Shown here: positions 25,352 to 33,504 of the stretch, in pieces
Position numbering within the stretch: the first letter of the stretch is position 1
Layout of the letters: each line of letters begins with the position of its first letter
NCBI GenBank assembly: GCA_007694885.1
Contig: REEW01000115.1
Coordinates: forward strand, 1-45,549
From: Wenzhouxiangella sp.
GTDB lineage: Bacteria > Pseudomonadota > Gammaproteobacteria > Xanthomonadales > Wenzhouxiangellaceae
Reading direction: 5' to 3'
Length of the DNA stretch: 45,549 nt
Made by a program: the position numbers and the translations under genes
The notes under the pieces: generated by a model
Seen by the model: only the letters and a program-made list of their open reading frames with translations
The model's database searches: none
What the model was told of the DNA's origin: nothing

Positions 25352-25368
25352 ATCCAGTGTAGTGCCAG
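25352..25368 (-). promoter_or_regulatory. weak sigma54-like promoter before the OmpA-type lipoprotein
   Basis: On the minus strand CTGGCAC (25368-25362) is a perfect -24 element. The -12 element, at the right spacing, reads TGGAT instead of TTGCW, so the expected GC is GA. A start would fall at about 25341, just before the ribosome site. The -12 mismatch makes this a tentative call, strengthened only by the adjacent sigma54 activator gene. Confidence 0.35.
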
Positions 25369-25398
25369 TTTGCCGGTTGGCCCTGAACGCCCTCTGAA

Positions 25399-26781
25399 TC
25401 AGGCCTCGGCCTCGTCGTCGTCGAGCCAGCGGTACAGGGTTCTTCGGCCAACGCCCAGCAAGGCCGCCGCACGTCGTTTGTTGCCGTCCACGCGCTCCAG
25501 GACATAGTGGACATAGCGGCGCCGCAGCTCGTTCAGGCTCGGCAGCATGTCGCCCTCGAGCAGGGGTTCCGGAATGCCGGACGATCCGCTCGAGGGCGCC
25601 CGGCTGACCCGGCGGATGCGCTCCGGCAAATGCTCCGGCGCGATCTCGGCCTGGTCACAGAATGTGACGGCCCGCTCCATCGCGTTGCGCAGTTCGCGCA
25701 CGTTGCCGGGCCAGGGGTAGGCGCGCATCAGGGCCATCGCTCGTTCCGACAGGGTCCGGGCCGGGCGCTGGCGAGCGACGGCAAAGCGCGCCATGAAGCG
25801 CATGGCGAGCAACTCCATGTCGTCGCCGCGCTCGCGCAGGGGCGGCAGTTCCAGCTGGAAGGCTTCGAGCCGGTAGTACAGGTCCTCTCGAAAAGCGCCG
25901 GCGGCGACTTTTTCGGGGAGATCGATGTTGGTTGCCGCAATCAGGCGCACGTCGACAACGTACTCGTGGTCGGCGCCGACCGGACGAATCCTGCCGTCCT
26001 GCAGCGCCCTGAGCAGCTTGGCCTGCAGCGCCACGGGCATCTCGCCGATCTCGTCCAGAAACAGGCTGCCGCCGTCGGCTTCGCGGAACAAGCCGGGCCG
26101 GGCCTGATCGGCCCCGGAGAACGCGCCGGCCGAGTGACCGAAAAATTCGCTCTCCAGAAGTTCGGTCGGCACGCCGGCGCAGTTGACCGCGAGGAAAGGC
26201 CAGTCGGCGCGTCGGCTTTCGGCATGGATGGCGCGGGCGACCAGATCCTTGCCGGTACCGGATTCACCGCTGATCAGAACCGGCCCGTCCGCGCGGGCAA
26301 TCTTGCGAATCCGTTCGAACAGGGCCAGCATGACCGCGCTGGTCCCTTCAATGCCGTGGAAACCCTCATCCTCGAAAGCCTCCCGGTAGTGGCGCACCTG
26401 GTCGTGCAGCCGGCGGTGGGCCAGCAGGCGCTCCACGCTGAGCATGAAATGGTCCATGTCCAGCGGCTTGGTCAGGAAGTTGTCCGCGCCCGCCTTGAGC
26501 GCAGCGACGGCGCGATCCACTGTTCCGTACGCGCTGATCATCAGCAGCGCCGGCGGATACGCCCGCGAGCGAATCTCTTCGAGCAAGGCCAGGCCGTCGG
26601 CGCCGGGCAGCTGGAGATCGCTCACGACCAGTTCCGGCTCGATCCGGTCGTAAGACTCCAGGGCCGATTCGGCGCTGGAAAAAGCCAGCGCGCGGTACCC
26701 CTCGGCCTCCAGTTCCTCGACCAGCAGGTCGGCCAGCGCCGTATCGTCTTCCACCACCATGACGCGCGTCGGCTCGGCCAT
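25399..26781 (-). CDS. sigma54-dependent response regulator, NtrC/ZraR class
   Basis: The 460-residue protein has three parts. The receiver (1-120) has the acidic pocket EDD at 11-13, phospho-acceptor Asp55 in VVSDLQLPG and Lys105 in LTKP. The AAA+ sigma54-activation domain (about 140-370) has Walker A GESGTGK at 172-178, the sigma54-contact loop GAFSGA at 219-224 (GAFTGA in most members, a conservative Ser for Thr), Walker B GGSLFLDEIGEM and the arginine-finger region LYYRLEAFQLELPPLRER. The C-terminus is a Fis-type helix-turn-helix (NKRRAAALLGVGRRTLYRWL). It therefore activates RNA polymerase with sigma54. Its start shares one base with the kinase stop (TGATG), so the pair is co-translated. 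Confidence 0.94.
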   Translation of the reverse strand: MAEPTRVMVVEDDTALADLLVEELEAEGYRALAFSSAESALESYDRIEPELVVSDLQLPGADGLALLEEIRSRAYPPALLMISAYGTVDRAVAALKAGADNFLTKPLDMDHFMLSVERLLAHRRLHDQVRHYREAFEDEGFHGIEGTSAVMLALFERIRKIARADGPVLISGESGTGKDLVARAIHAESRRADWPFLAVNCAGVPTELLESEFFGHSAGAFSGADQARPGLFREADGGSLFLDEIGEMPVALQAKLLRALQDGRIRPVGADHEYVVDVRLIAATNIDLPEKVAAGAFREDLYYRLEAFQLELPPLRERGDDMELLAMRFMARFAVARQRPARTLSERAMALMRAYPWPGNVRELRNAMERAVTFCDQAEIAPEHLPERIRRVSRAPSSGSSGIPEPLLEGDMLPSLNELRRRYVHYVLERVDGNKRRAAALLGVGRRTLYRWLDDDEAEA

Positions 26782-28253
26782 CAGTTCGCCTCCTTGAATC
26801 GCAGGGTGAAGCGGGCGCCGCCGAGGACCGGCGAACGATCGACAACGATGTCCGCGCCATGCTCTTCGGCAACCGCGCGCACGATGGCCAGGCCCAGCCC
26901 GGTTCCCTCCCCGCCCGGGCGCCGGGTGTGGAAGGGCTCGAAAATCTTCTCGCCCAGGCCTTCCGGAACGCCGGGGCCGTCGTCTTCGACGCTGATCCAG
27001 ACCCTGCCGTCCTGGTCACGGTCGGCATGGACCCGGACCTGCCGGCTGGCCGACTGCAGCGCGTTCCGGACCAGGTTGAGCAGGGCATGCTCCAGGCGCA
27101 CCTCGTATCCGGAAACCTCCAGGTCCGGTGGTCCGGCGGTTGCTTCAAGCTCGACCGCGCGACTTTCGCGCTCCGGCGCGATCCCGCCCAGCACCCGTTC
27201 GAACAAGCGCGCGATGCGAACCGGCCGGCTGGCCGGCTCGTCACCACGGACAAACTCCATCAGCTGACCGATCAGCTGCCGGGTGCGCTGGATCTGGGTG
27301 CGCATTCGGTCCAGTCGGCGGCGGGCGTCATCGTCAAGACCTTCACCTTGTTCAAGGCGGCGCGCGTCGCCGTCGATCACCGTCAGCGGCGCTCCGAGTT
27401 CGTGCGCTACCCCCGACGAGAAGCGTCCAAGCGCGGCCAGCTTTTCCTGCTCGCGCAGGCGTTCGGTCATTCTCAAGTGCTCCCGGCGTTGCTGATCGAG
27501 CTGGCGCTCCATGGCCGCGATTGCGTCGAGCATGCGATTCAGTCCGGCGCCCAGGTCGGCCAGCTCCGACGGGCCGTGCACATCGGTCCGGTGATCACGA
27601 TCGCCGGCCTCGACCCGGCTCATGGAGTCGAGCAGCGAGCGAACATGCCGACTCACGGCCTGGCGATGACCGATCAGCACGACCAGGATCATCAGCACCA
27701 CAACGCCGCCCCAGACCCACCAGCCGCGTTGCCTGACTTCAGACAGCTGAAGCGCCATGTCGCTTTCCTGCCGGACCACCTGCAGCAGGCCGATGATATG
27801 GCCGGTACGCCCGGTCAGCGGGACAAAATACGAATACACCGCTTCGCCACCCAGGCGGGCGTATTCACCGACTTCCATCCCCAGTTCAACCAGCTCTGCG
27901 GCCTGAACCTGTTCGCGCGGCCCGGGGCGCGCATCGCCGGCAATCACCACTCGCCGACCATCGGCGTCGTAGACGTTGGCACCATAGACCCGACCGATAT
28001 CGAAGACCGCGTTCAGCGACTGGGCAACGCGGACCAGATCGCCATCGGCATAGGCTTGCTGAACCGGCATGCGTATGGCGCGCGCGACCAGCTCGATTTC
28101 TTTTTCCAGGCGGCGCTCGATCAGCCCTTCCACGGCATGGAACGTCATCCACACCACGGCGGCGGCGAGCAGGATCAGGGGAAGAAGAATCTGTACAAAA
28201 AGTCGTGTTCGCAGACTGTTCAAGAAGGCTTCCAAAATTGGTACATGCGCCAT
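26781..28253 (-). CDS. membrane sensor histidine kinase paired with the sigma54 regulator
   Basis: The 490-residue kinase has a first transmembrane helix at about 20-38, a periplasmic sensor of about 140 residues with IGRVYGANVYDADGRRVV and GGEAVYSYFVPLTG (a Cache-like pattern), a second helix at about 178-195 (WWVWGGVVVLMILVVLIG) and a HAMP linker. The HisKA domain has phospho-acceptor His284 in GVAHELGAPL. The ATPase domain shows HALLNLVRNALQSA, EDDGPGVPEGL and GTGLGLAIV. The layout is like ZraS/AtoS-type kinases. The start may be ATG 28253 or GTG 28274; both give the same domains. The signal it senses cannot be read from sequence. It diverges from the DUF4168 gene. Confidence 0.92.
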   Translation of the reverse strand: MAHVPILEAFLNSLRTRLFVQILLPLILLAAAVVWMTFHAVEGLIERRLEKEIELVARAIRMPVQQAYADGDLVRVAQSLNAVFDIGRVYGANVYDADGRRVVIAGDARPGPREQVQAAELVELGMEVGEYARLGGEAVYSYFVPLTGRTGHIIGLLQVVRQESDMALQLSEVRQRGWWVWGGVVVLMILVVLIGHRQAVSRHVRSLLDSMSRVEAGDRDHRTDVHGPSELADLGAGLNRMLDAIAAMERQLDQQRREHLRMTERLREQEKLAALGRFSSGVAHELGAPLTVIDGDARRLEQGEGLDDDARRRLDRMRTQIQRTRQLIGQLMEFVRGDEPASRPVRIARLFERVLGGIAPERESRAVELEATAGPPDLEVSGYEVRLEHALLNLVRNALQSASRQVRVHADRDQDGRVWISVEDDGPGVPEGLGEKIFEPFHTRRPGGEGTGLGLAIVRAVAEEHGADIVVDRSPVLGGARFTLRFKEAN

Positions 28254-28325
28254 TATGGCACATCTTTGGGTCACAGGGCGTGGACGGATTCATCGTAAGT
28301 CACTGATTAACCGCTGGCGAAGCGC

Positions 28326-28342
28326 TTGGCACACAACCTGCA
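28326..28342 (+). promoter_or_regulatory. sigma54 promoter of the DUF4168 gene
   Basis: TTGGCAC (28326-28332) is a perfect -24 element, and CTGCA (28338-28342) is a one-mismatch -12 element. The GG at 28328-28329 and the GC at 28340-28341 are separated by the required 10 bases. A start would fall at about 28353, leaving a 39-base leader with CAGGAG before the ATG. A sigma54 activator is encoded next door. Confidence 0.8.
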
Positions 28343-28391
28343 TATACCTTGGCGCAAGATACAAACATTTGAACCAACAGGAGTACTCAAA

Positions 28392-28769
28392 ATGAACATT
28401 CGCAGATCACTGATGATTTTCGCCCTCGCCATGTCCTTCGGAGTCGCCGGAGCCATTGCCCAGGAACACCAGATGGAGCAGGCACCGCCGCCGCAGGTGG
28501 AAATGGATGTCTCTGACGCCCAGCTCGAGCAGTTTGCCGAAGCGCAGGTTGCGATCATCGAAATCCAGCAGGATTTCTCAGGCCGGCTGCAGGAAGTGGA
28601 AGATCCGGAAAAGGCCCATGAACTGCAGGTTCAGGCCAATGAAGAGATGACCAGTGCGGTGTCCGACGCCGGCCTGGACGTGGAATCGTTCAACGAGATC
28701 GCCATGGCGATTCAGAACGATCCCGAGCTGCAGCAGCGCCTGACCGCGCTCCTGCAAGATCATCAGTAA
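28392..28769 (+). CDS. periplasmic DUF4168 protein, probable target of the adjacent two-component system
   Basis: The 125-residue protein has a signal peptide (cleavage probably after AGAIA at residue 23). The mature part is a helical DUF4168 domain: VEMDVSDAQLEQFAEAQVAI, then ANEEMTSAVSDAGLDVESFNEIA and NDPELQQRLTALL. It is acidic and Gln-rich, has no cysteines, and carries His-containing ends (QEHQMEQ near the start, DHQ at the end) that might bind metal. The function of DUF4168 is not known. A sigma54 promoter precedes it and CAGGAG lies eight bases before the ATG. Divergence from a kinase/NtrC-class pair mirrors zraP next to zraSR. A strong terminator follows. Confidence 0.85.
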   Translation: MNIRRSLMIFALAMSFGVAGAIAQEHQMEQAPPPQVEMDVSDAQLEQFAEAQVAIIEIQQDFSGRLQEVEDPEKAHELQVQANEEMTSAVSDAGLDVESFNEIAMAIQNDPELQQRLTALLQDHQ

Positions 28770-28781
28770 AACCGGCAACAT

Positions 28782-28807
28782 CGGCGCTTCCGTCTAACGA
28801 AGCGCCG
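28782..28807 (+). terminator. first hairpin after the DUF4168 gene
   Basis: CGGCGCTTC (28782-28790) pairs perfectly with GAAGCGCCG (28799-28807) around an 8-base loop. It has no T-tract and comes just before a stronger terminator, so it probably helps to protect the 3' end. Confidence 0.5.
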
Positions 28808-28816
28808 CGTCAGACC

Positions 28817-28850
28817 AGCCCGGGCTCGGCAACGAGTCCGGGCTTTTTTT
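28817..28850 (+). terminator. rho-independent terminator of the DUF4168 gene
   Basis: A 12-bp stem (28817-28828 with 28833-28844, one G-U pair) is capped by the stable tetraloop GCAA, and a run of seven T bases ends it at 28850. This is the clearest intrinsic terminator in the window. It also sits at the end of the convergent deaminase gene. Confidence 0.93.
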
Positions 28851-28852
28851 CG

Positions 28853-29422
28853 TCAATAAATCGTTCCGCCGCTGCGGGCGTAGCGCTCGAGTACTTTTGC
28901 AGCAGCCGAACGCAGAATGCCGGTTGTGACGGAAATCCCGCGACGCTCGAGCTGGTCGACCCAGTCGTCGGCGCGGTCACCCTCGTCGAACCCCGCCGCC
29001 TCGGCATCGGCCTTGCTTGCCCCGCACAGCAAGGCGCTGACCCCGGACCAGGGAACCGCACCCAGGCACATCGCACAGGGCTCGCAGGAGGTGACCAGCT
29101 CGACCGGGCCGATGCCGGCATCGGCCAGCGATGCCATGCCCAAGCGCTGCTGGGCCAGGCTCAAGGCGACAATCTCGGCGTGCGCAGAAGAGCAATTGCC
29201 GGGCTCTACCCGGTTGACTCCGACCGCCAGCACCTGGCCGGTATCGGCAGCCACCACCACCGCACCGAACGGACCGCCGCTCTGATTGGCCACGTTCTGT
29301 TCGGCCAGGCTGATGGCGACACGCATCCGCTCCTCGGGACTTTCCAGGGCCAACGGCAGGCGCGCACAGAACTCTCCGGCCCAGGCCGGAAGATGAATCT
29401 GGACCGAGCCGGGCTGAAGCAT
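28853..29422 (-). CDS. zinc-dependent nucleoside/base deaminase (cytidine deaminase-like)
   Basis: The 189-residue protein has the cytidine-deaminase-like fold of the guanine deaminase/TadA group. The zinc site is His81 in HAE (with catalytic Glu83) and Cys116 and Cys119 in PCAMC. MRVAISLAEQNVANQSGGPFGAVVV, seen here as LAEQNVANQSGGPFGAVVV, resembles GuaD-type proteins, and the C-terminal SKADAEAAGFDEG matches nucleoside deaminases more than TadA, which carries a different tail. It is therefore probably a guanine or nucleoside deaminase, not the tRNA adenosine deaminase. Its start overlaps the rlmB stop by one base (TGATG), so it is the last gene of the rnr-rlmB operon. Confidence 0.82.
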   Translation of the reverse strand: MLQPGSVQIHLPAWAGEFCARLPLALESPEERMRVAISLAEQNVANQSGGPFGAVVVAADTGQVLAVGVNRVEPGNCSSAHAEIVALSLAQQRLGMASLADAGIGPVELVTSCEPCAMCLGAVPWSGVSALLCGASKADAEAAGFDEGDRADDWVDQLERRGISVTTGILRSAAAKVLERYARSGGTIY

Positions 29423-30153
29423 CAGGTCGACCTGACCCGGAGGGCTTCGAACAGCGCGATCCCGGCCGCGACCGACACGTTGAGGCTATCCGTGGGCCCG
29501 GCCATGGGAATGCACACCAGCTGATCGCAGTGTTCACGGGTCAGCCGGCGCAGGCCGCGCTCCTCGCTGCCGGCGATCAGGGCCAGCGGTCCGGCCAGGT
29601 CGGCCTGGTACAGCGAGCTCTCGCCCTGGCCGGCCAGGCCCACGCGCCAGAGGCCCTGATCAGCCAGCGCGGCCAGCGCTCGGGCCAGGTTGGTCACCGC
29701 AACCAGCGGAATCAATTCAGCGGCGCCGGCGGCCGCGCGCCGGGCCACCGGGGTCAGACCGGCCGCACGGTCCCGCGGCACGACCACGGCCACGGCGCCG
29801 GCCGCGGCCGCCGAGCGCATGCACGCGCCCAGGTTGTGCGGGTCGGTGACGCCGTCCAGGACCAGGATCAGCGGATTGGATGCGCTCTCCAGCAGTGTTT
29901 GCAGGTCGCCCAGGCCCAGCGGTTCGCTGGCCCGAAACTCCACGATTACGCCCTGGTGGCGCACACCCGCTGCCCGACGATCCAGCGCACGGTCGTCGGC
30001 GGGCTCCACCGGAACACCCAATTCGAGAAGCGTTTCATGAACCTTTTCAATGCGTTTAGATGACTTGCTGACCCATCCTCTTACTATTCTTTCGGGCGAG
30101 TGATCCAGCAGTGCGGCGACGGCATTGACACCCATCGCCAGTTCGCGCTTCAC
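29422..30153 (-). CDS. rlmB: 23S rRNA (guanosine(2251)-2'-O)-methyltransferase
   Basis: The 243-residue protein is a SPOUT (TrmH-type) methyltransferase. The N-terminal substrate-binding domain begins GVNAVAALL, the family opening. The knotted C-terminal domain has the three SPOUT motifs: LVLDGVTDPHNLGACMRSA (shown as LDGVTDPHNLGACMRSA), then ALIAGSEERGLRRL and IPMAGPTDSLNVSVAAGIAL. It methylates G2251 in the ribosomal P-loop. The start is GTG 30153, which overlaps the rnr stop by four bases (GTGA); an in-frame ATG at 30135 is less likely. rnr and rlmB are adjacent in many gammaproteobacteria, so the assignment is firm. Confidence 0.95.
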   Translation of the reverse strand: MKRELAMGVNAVAALLDHSPERIVRGWVSKSSKRIEKVHETLLELGVPVEPADDRALDRRAAGVRHQGVIVEFRASEPLGLGDLQTLLESASNPLILVLDGVTDPHNLGACMRSAAAAGAVAVVVPRDRAAGLTPVARRAAAGAAELIPLVAVTNLARALAALADQGLWRVGLAGQGESSLYQADLAGPLALIAGSEERGLRRLTREHCDQLVCIPMAGPTDSLNVSVAAGIALFEALRVRST

Positions 30154-32282
30154 GCCTTGGAACCACCTTCAACCAGGCCCAGGTCGATCTTGCGTTCTTC
30201 CAGGTTGACCGCCGTGACCTCGACCCGCACGCGATCGGCCAGGCGCAGCCGCACACCGCGGCGTTTGCCGGTCAGGCTGCGCGTGACCGGATCGAAGGTG
30301 TAGTAATCATTGGGCAAGGCGGTCACGTGGACCAGGCCGCTGACGCCGAATTCGGGCAGCTCCACGAACAGCCCGAAGCTGGTCACCCCCGACACGATGC
30401 CGTCGAACACATCGCCGATGTGGCGCTTCATGAACTGGGCCTTGAGCCGCTCGTCGACCTCGCGTGAGGCCTCCTCGGCGCGACGCTCGGTGCGCGAACA
30501 ATGACGGCCCAGTTCGAGCATGCGCTCGTCGCCGTAGGGGAAGTCGCGGCGCTTGCGCTTGCGGCACAGGTGCTTGATCGCCCGGTGCAGCAACAGGTCC
30601 GGGTAGCGCCGGATCGGCGAGGTGAAGTGGGCATAGCTGGCCAGGGCCAGGCCGAAATGGCCGCGGTTTTCGGGCTGGTAGACGGCCAGGGACAGGGAGC
30701 GCAGCAAGACGGCATCGACCAGGCGCCGAAGCGACTGGTCGGTGACCTGATTCTGAATTGCGGCGAACTGGGCCGGATCAGGTTCTTCCTTCCAGCGCAC
30801 GCTCAGGCCCTGGGCGCGCAGGAATTCTTCCAGTGACTCGAGCTTGTCGGCCTTGGGTGGTTCATGAACCCGGTAGAGCATGGGCAGCTGGTCGCTGACG
30901 AAACGGGCCGCCTCGACGTTGGCGGCAATCATGCACTCCTCGATCAGACGATGGGCGTCGTGGCGGGTACTCAAACGGATATCGGCGACCCGTCCGTCGG
31001 CATCGAACTGGAAGTACACGGCCTGCGAGTCGAAATCCAGGGCGCCGCGGCGCTCGCGCCGGCGGGCAAGCGAGCGATAAACGGCAAACAGCTGATCGAG
31101 GTTGGCGCGCACGTGGGCAAAGCGTTCGCCCAGTTCGGGATCACCGCCGTTGATCATGCGCTCGACCTGATCGTAGGTCATGCGCGCATGCGAGCGCATG
31201 ACCGCCTCGTAGAATCGAGCGCTGCGAACCTTGCCCTTTTCGTCGAGCTTCATGTCGCAGACCACGCACAGCCGATCGACCTCCGGGTTGATCGAGCACA
31301 AGCCGTTGGACAGGGCCTCGGGCAGCATCGGAATCACCCGGTCGGGGAAGTAGACCGAGGTCCCGCGCTGCTGCGCTTCGGCATCCAGCGGGCTGTCGGG
31401 CTGGACGTATTCGGCCACGTCGGCAATCGCCACGATCAGGCGATGGCCGTCGCCACGCGCTTCGGCGTAGACGGCATCGTCGAAATCGCGGGCATCCGCG
31501 CCGTCAATGGTGATCAGCGCCAGATCACGCAAATCGATCCGGCGCGAGCCGATCTCCGGATCGATCCGCTCGCCGAAGGCTTCGGCCTCGGCCAGGACGG
31601 CTTCGGGGAATTCCAGCGGCAGCTGGTGAGAAAAAATCGCAACATCGGTGGCGATGCCCGGCTCGTCGGCCTGCCCCAGGACCGCGGTAATCTCGCCGAC
31701 CGGGCCCCGATCCATGGTCGGCGGCTTGTCGATCCGCGCCACCACGATCTGGCCCGGGCTTGCCTTGCCGACCTTGTCCAGCGGTATCAGAACATCCTGG
31801 GTCAGGCGTGGATCGTCGGGCACGACCATGGCCACCCCGCTTTCGATCAGCAGCCGGCCAACCACCTGGGCATGGGCACGGTCGACGATCTCGACGATGC
31901 CGCCTTCCTTGCGCCCGCGCCGGTCGACGCCGGTCACGGCAGCCAGCACACGATCGCCATGAAAGACCTGGCGCATCTGGCGAGGTGAAAGGTACAAGTC
32001 ACCTTCGCCCTCCTCCGGAATGACGAAGCCGAAGCCGTCCGGATGGGCGCTGATGCGACCGGACACCAGGTCCATCTCGCGTGCCAGCCCGTAGGCTGCG
32101 CGACGGTTGCGGACCACCTCGCCGGTACCGACCAGCTCGACCAGGATCGGCTTGATCAGACGGTCGGAATCTTCCTTGCTCAGGCCGAAGATGGCCGAGA
32201 GCTGGCGGCGGGTCAGAGGCCGCTTGGCCTCGGCGAGAATGCGCCGGATCTCGGCGGCGGTTGGGGTTGTGGACTCAGTCAT
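30150..32282 (-). CDS. rnr: ribonuclease R
   Basis: The 710-residue protein is a 3'-5' exoribonuclease of the RNase II/R family. An N-terminal winged helix (RPLTRRQLSAIFGLS) precedes two cold-shock domains (ISAHPDGFGFVIPEEGEGDLYLS, as DGFGFVIPEE, is the first). The RNB catalytic domain begins near ITIDGADARDFDDAVYAE, which carries the catalytic aspartates, and has IADVAEYVQPDSPLDAEA. An S1 domain closes the protein (GDVFDGIVSGVTSFGLFVEL). It is shorter than E. coli RNase R (813 residues) and lacks the Lys-rich tail. ATG 32282 is chosen; two more ATGs lie four and five codons upstream. It degrades structured RNA and helps in rRNA and tmRNA quality control. Confidence 0.95.
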   Translation of the reverse strand: MTESTTPTAAEIRRILAEAKRPLTRRQLSAIFGLSKEDSDRLIKPILVELVGTGEVVRNRRAAYGLAREMDLVSGRISAHPDGFGFVIPEEGEGDLYLSPRQMRQVFHGDRVLAAVTGVDRRGRKEGGIVEIVDRAHAQVVGRLLIESGVAMVVPDDPRLTQDVLIPLDKVGKASPGQIVVARIDKPPTMDRGPVGEITAVLGQADEPGIATDVAIFSHQLPLEFPEAVLAEAEAFGERIDPEIGSRRIDLRDLALITIDGADARDFDDAVYAEARGDGHRLIVAIADVAEYVQPDSPLDAEAQQRGTSVYFPDRVIPMLPEALSNGLCSINPEVDRLCVVCDMKLDEKGKVRSARFYEAVMRSHARMTYDQVERMINGGDPELGERFAHVRANLDQLFAVYRSLARRRERRGALDFDSQAVYFQFDADGRVADIRLSTRHDAHRLIEECMIAANVEAARFVSDQLPMLYRVHEPPKADKLESLEEFLRAQGLSVRWKEEPDPAQFAAIQNQVTDQSLRRLVDAVLLRSLSLAVYQPENRGHFGLALASYAHFTSPIRRYPDLLLHRAIKHLCRKRKRRDFPYGDERMLELGRHCSRTERRAEEASREVDERLKAQFMKRHIGDVFDGIVSGVTSFGLFVELPEFGVSGLVHVTALPNDYYTFDPVTRSLTGKRRGVRLRLADRVRVEVTAVNLEERKIDLGLVEGGSKA

Positions 32283-32353
32283 GGCGGCCATCATACTCTG
32301 CCGGGAGCAATTCGGAGCGGCTACGGATCTGAACGGGCCGCGGCCCGGATTCT

Positions 32354-32800
32354 TCAGCCGCGCACGTAGCTTTCGAGTTGTTCGATCAGAAGACGCTGAT
32401 CGCCGATGACGGCATTGACCAGGTCGCCGATCGACACCAGCCCGACCAGTTTGCCCTGATCGAGTACCGGCAAATGGCGGATGCGCTTGCGCGTCATCAA
32501 GGCCAGCCCTTCCTCGGCCGTCGCCCTGGGATCAAGCGTCACCAGGGCCGTGGTCATGATCTCTTCGACCCGGGTTTCGCGCGAGGAGCGCCCGGCCAGG
32601 ATGACCTTGCGTGCGTAGTCTCTCTCGGTGAACATTCCCACCATCCGGCCGTCTTCCATCACGAGCATGGCGCCTACGCCGTATTCGGCCATCCGCCGGA
32701 CCGCGTCGATCACAAGATCAGCGGGTTCGACCGACCAGATCTCGCTGCCTTTCTCCTCCAGTATCTGACGAACGTTGTGCACCCTCGACTCCTTGGTCAT
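32354..32800 (-). CDS. CBS-pair protein
   Basis: The 148-residue protein consists almost entirely of two CBS motifs. The first (about 22-75) contains DLVIDAVRRMAEYGVGAMLVME, then RMVGMFTERDYARKV. The second (about 85-140) has MTTALVTLDPRATAEEGLALM and LVGLVSIGDLVNAVI. Paired CBS motifs form a Bateman module that binds adenosine nucleotides such as AMP, ATP or SAM and reports energy state. No fused enzyme domain is present, so the partner is unknown. It diverges from a second CBS protein 165 bases away and is downstream-adjacent to rnr on the same strand. Confidence 0.88.
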   Translation of the reverse strand: MTKESRVHNVRQILEEKGSEIWSVEPADLVIDAVRRMAEYGVGAMLVMEDGRMVGMFTERDYARKVILAGRSSRETRVEEIMTTALVTLDPRATAEEGLALMTRKRIRHLPVLDQGKLVGLVSIGDLVNAVIGDQRLLIEQLESYVRG

Positions 32801-32892
32801 TTATTGTCGTGGGGCCAGTATAGCCCGAGGATTCAGCCCCGCCCAAGCCCTGCTGGCACCCGGCGCGCGTGGCGAAAAGCACGCCCCGGGTC

Positions 32893-32898
32893 TATACT
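32893..32898 (+). promoter_or_regulatory. possible -10 box for the second CBS gene
   Basis: TATACT at 32893-32898 matches a -10 element, about 66 bases before the GTG start of the CBS gene. No good -35 element is present at the right distance. The site lies in the divergent CBS-CBS promoter region. Confidence 0.35.
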
Positions 32899-32964
32899 CG
32901 AAAGCGGTCTTGATTCGATTGCCGGGGCGCGACAGCGGCCCGGCCCGGCAAGGGAGCCCACAGC

Positions 32965-33468
32965 GTGAAAAAAACGACCGCCCCGCAAGCTCAGGATTTC
33001 ATGACGCGCAAGGTCCGGACCGTGACGCCGGCCATGTCCTTGAGCGAAGCCGTCGCGTTTCTCAAGCGCCACAAGGTGTCGAATGCACCGGTCGTGGAGG
33101 ACGATGCGGAAGGCCACAGGATGCTGGTCGGATTCCTGTCCGAGGGCGACTGCCTGGAACATCTGTCCAACGAAGTGTTTTTCGGCAGCCCGGCACCGCA
33201 GCAGACGGTTCGGACCATGATGAAAATGCATCCGGTCTGCGTCGAGCCCGATATGGATATCTTTACCCTGGCATCGATCTTCGTCAATCACCGCTATCGC
33301 CACCTGCCGGTGGCGCTGGACGGCCGCCTGCTCGGCATCGTCAGCCGTCGCGACATCCTGCACGCCCTGAACCGCTTTTACGAAGAGGCCTACAAGGACA
33401 AGGCGTCAAGGAAGTTTCCGCCCAACCTGCAGGAACTGGTCAACCATCGCTTCATTCTGAAACGCTGA
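32965..33468 (+). CDS. CBS-pair protein with C-terminal extension
   Basis: The 167-residue protein has two CBS motifs: DFMTRKVRTVTPAMSLSEAV with VVEDDAEGHRMLVGFLSEGDC (about 11-65), and MMKMHPVCVEPDMDIFTLAS with RLLGIVSRRDILHALN (about 90-140). A basic C-terminal tail of about 25 residues (KDKASRKFPPNLQEL) follows and is not part of a CBS motif. It starts at GTG 32965. It diverges from another CBS protein, and together they may answer to the same nucleotide signal; that is inference. It converges with nqrM, so it has no operon link to the NQR genes. Confidence 0.86.
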   Translation: MKKTTAPQAQDFMTRKVRTVTPAMSLSEAVAFLKRHKVSNAPVVEDDAEGHRMLVGFLSEGDCLEHLSNEVFFGSPAPQQTVRTMMKMHPVCVEPDMDIFTLASIFVNHRYRHLPVALDGRLLGIVSRRDILHALNRFYEEAYKDKASRKFPPNLQELVNHRFILKR

Positions 33469-33504
33469 CATCGCGCCCGCCCCGAAACCGGGCATGGCAA
33501 GCGA

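Noticed and set aside
28270-28303. GTCAC direct repeats (28270-28274 and 28299-28303) as activator sites for the sigma54 regulator
   Set aside because: Only five bases are shared, they are direct and not inverted, and the first overlaps the kinase start. NtrC-class sites are usually longer palindromes, so no site was called.
28853-29422. tRNA adenosine deaminase TadA
   Set aside because: The zinc motifs are shared, but the protein is longer and the SKADAEAAGFDEG tail fits the guanine/nucleoside deaminase group.
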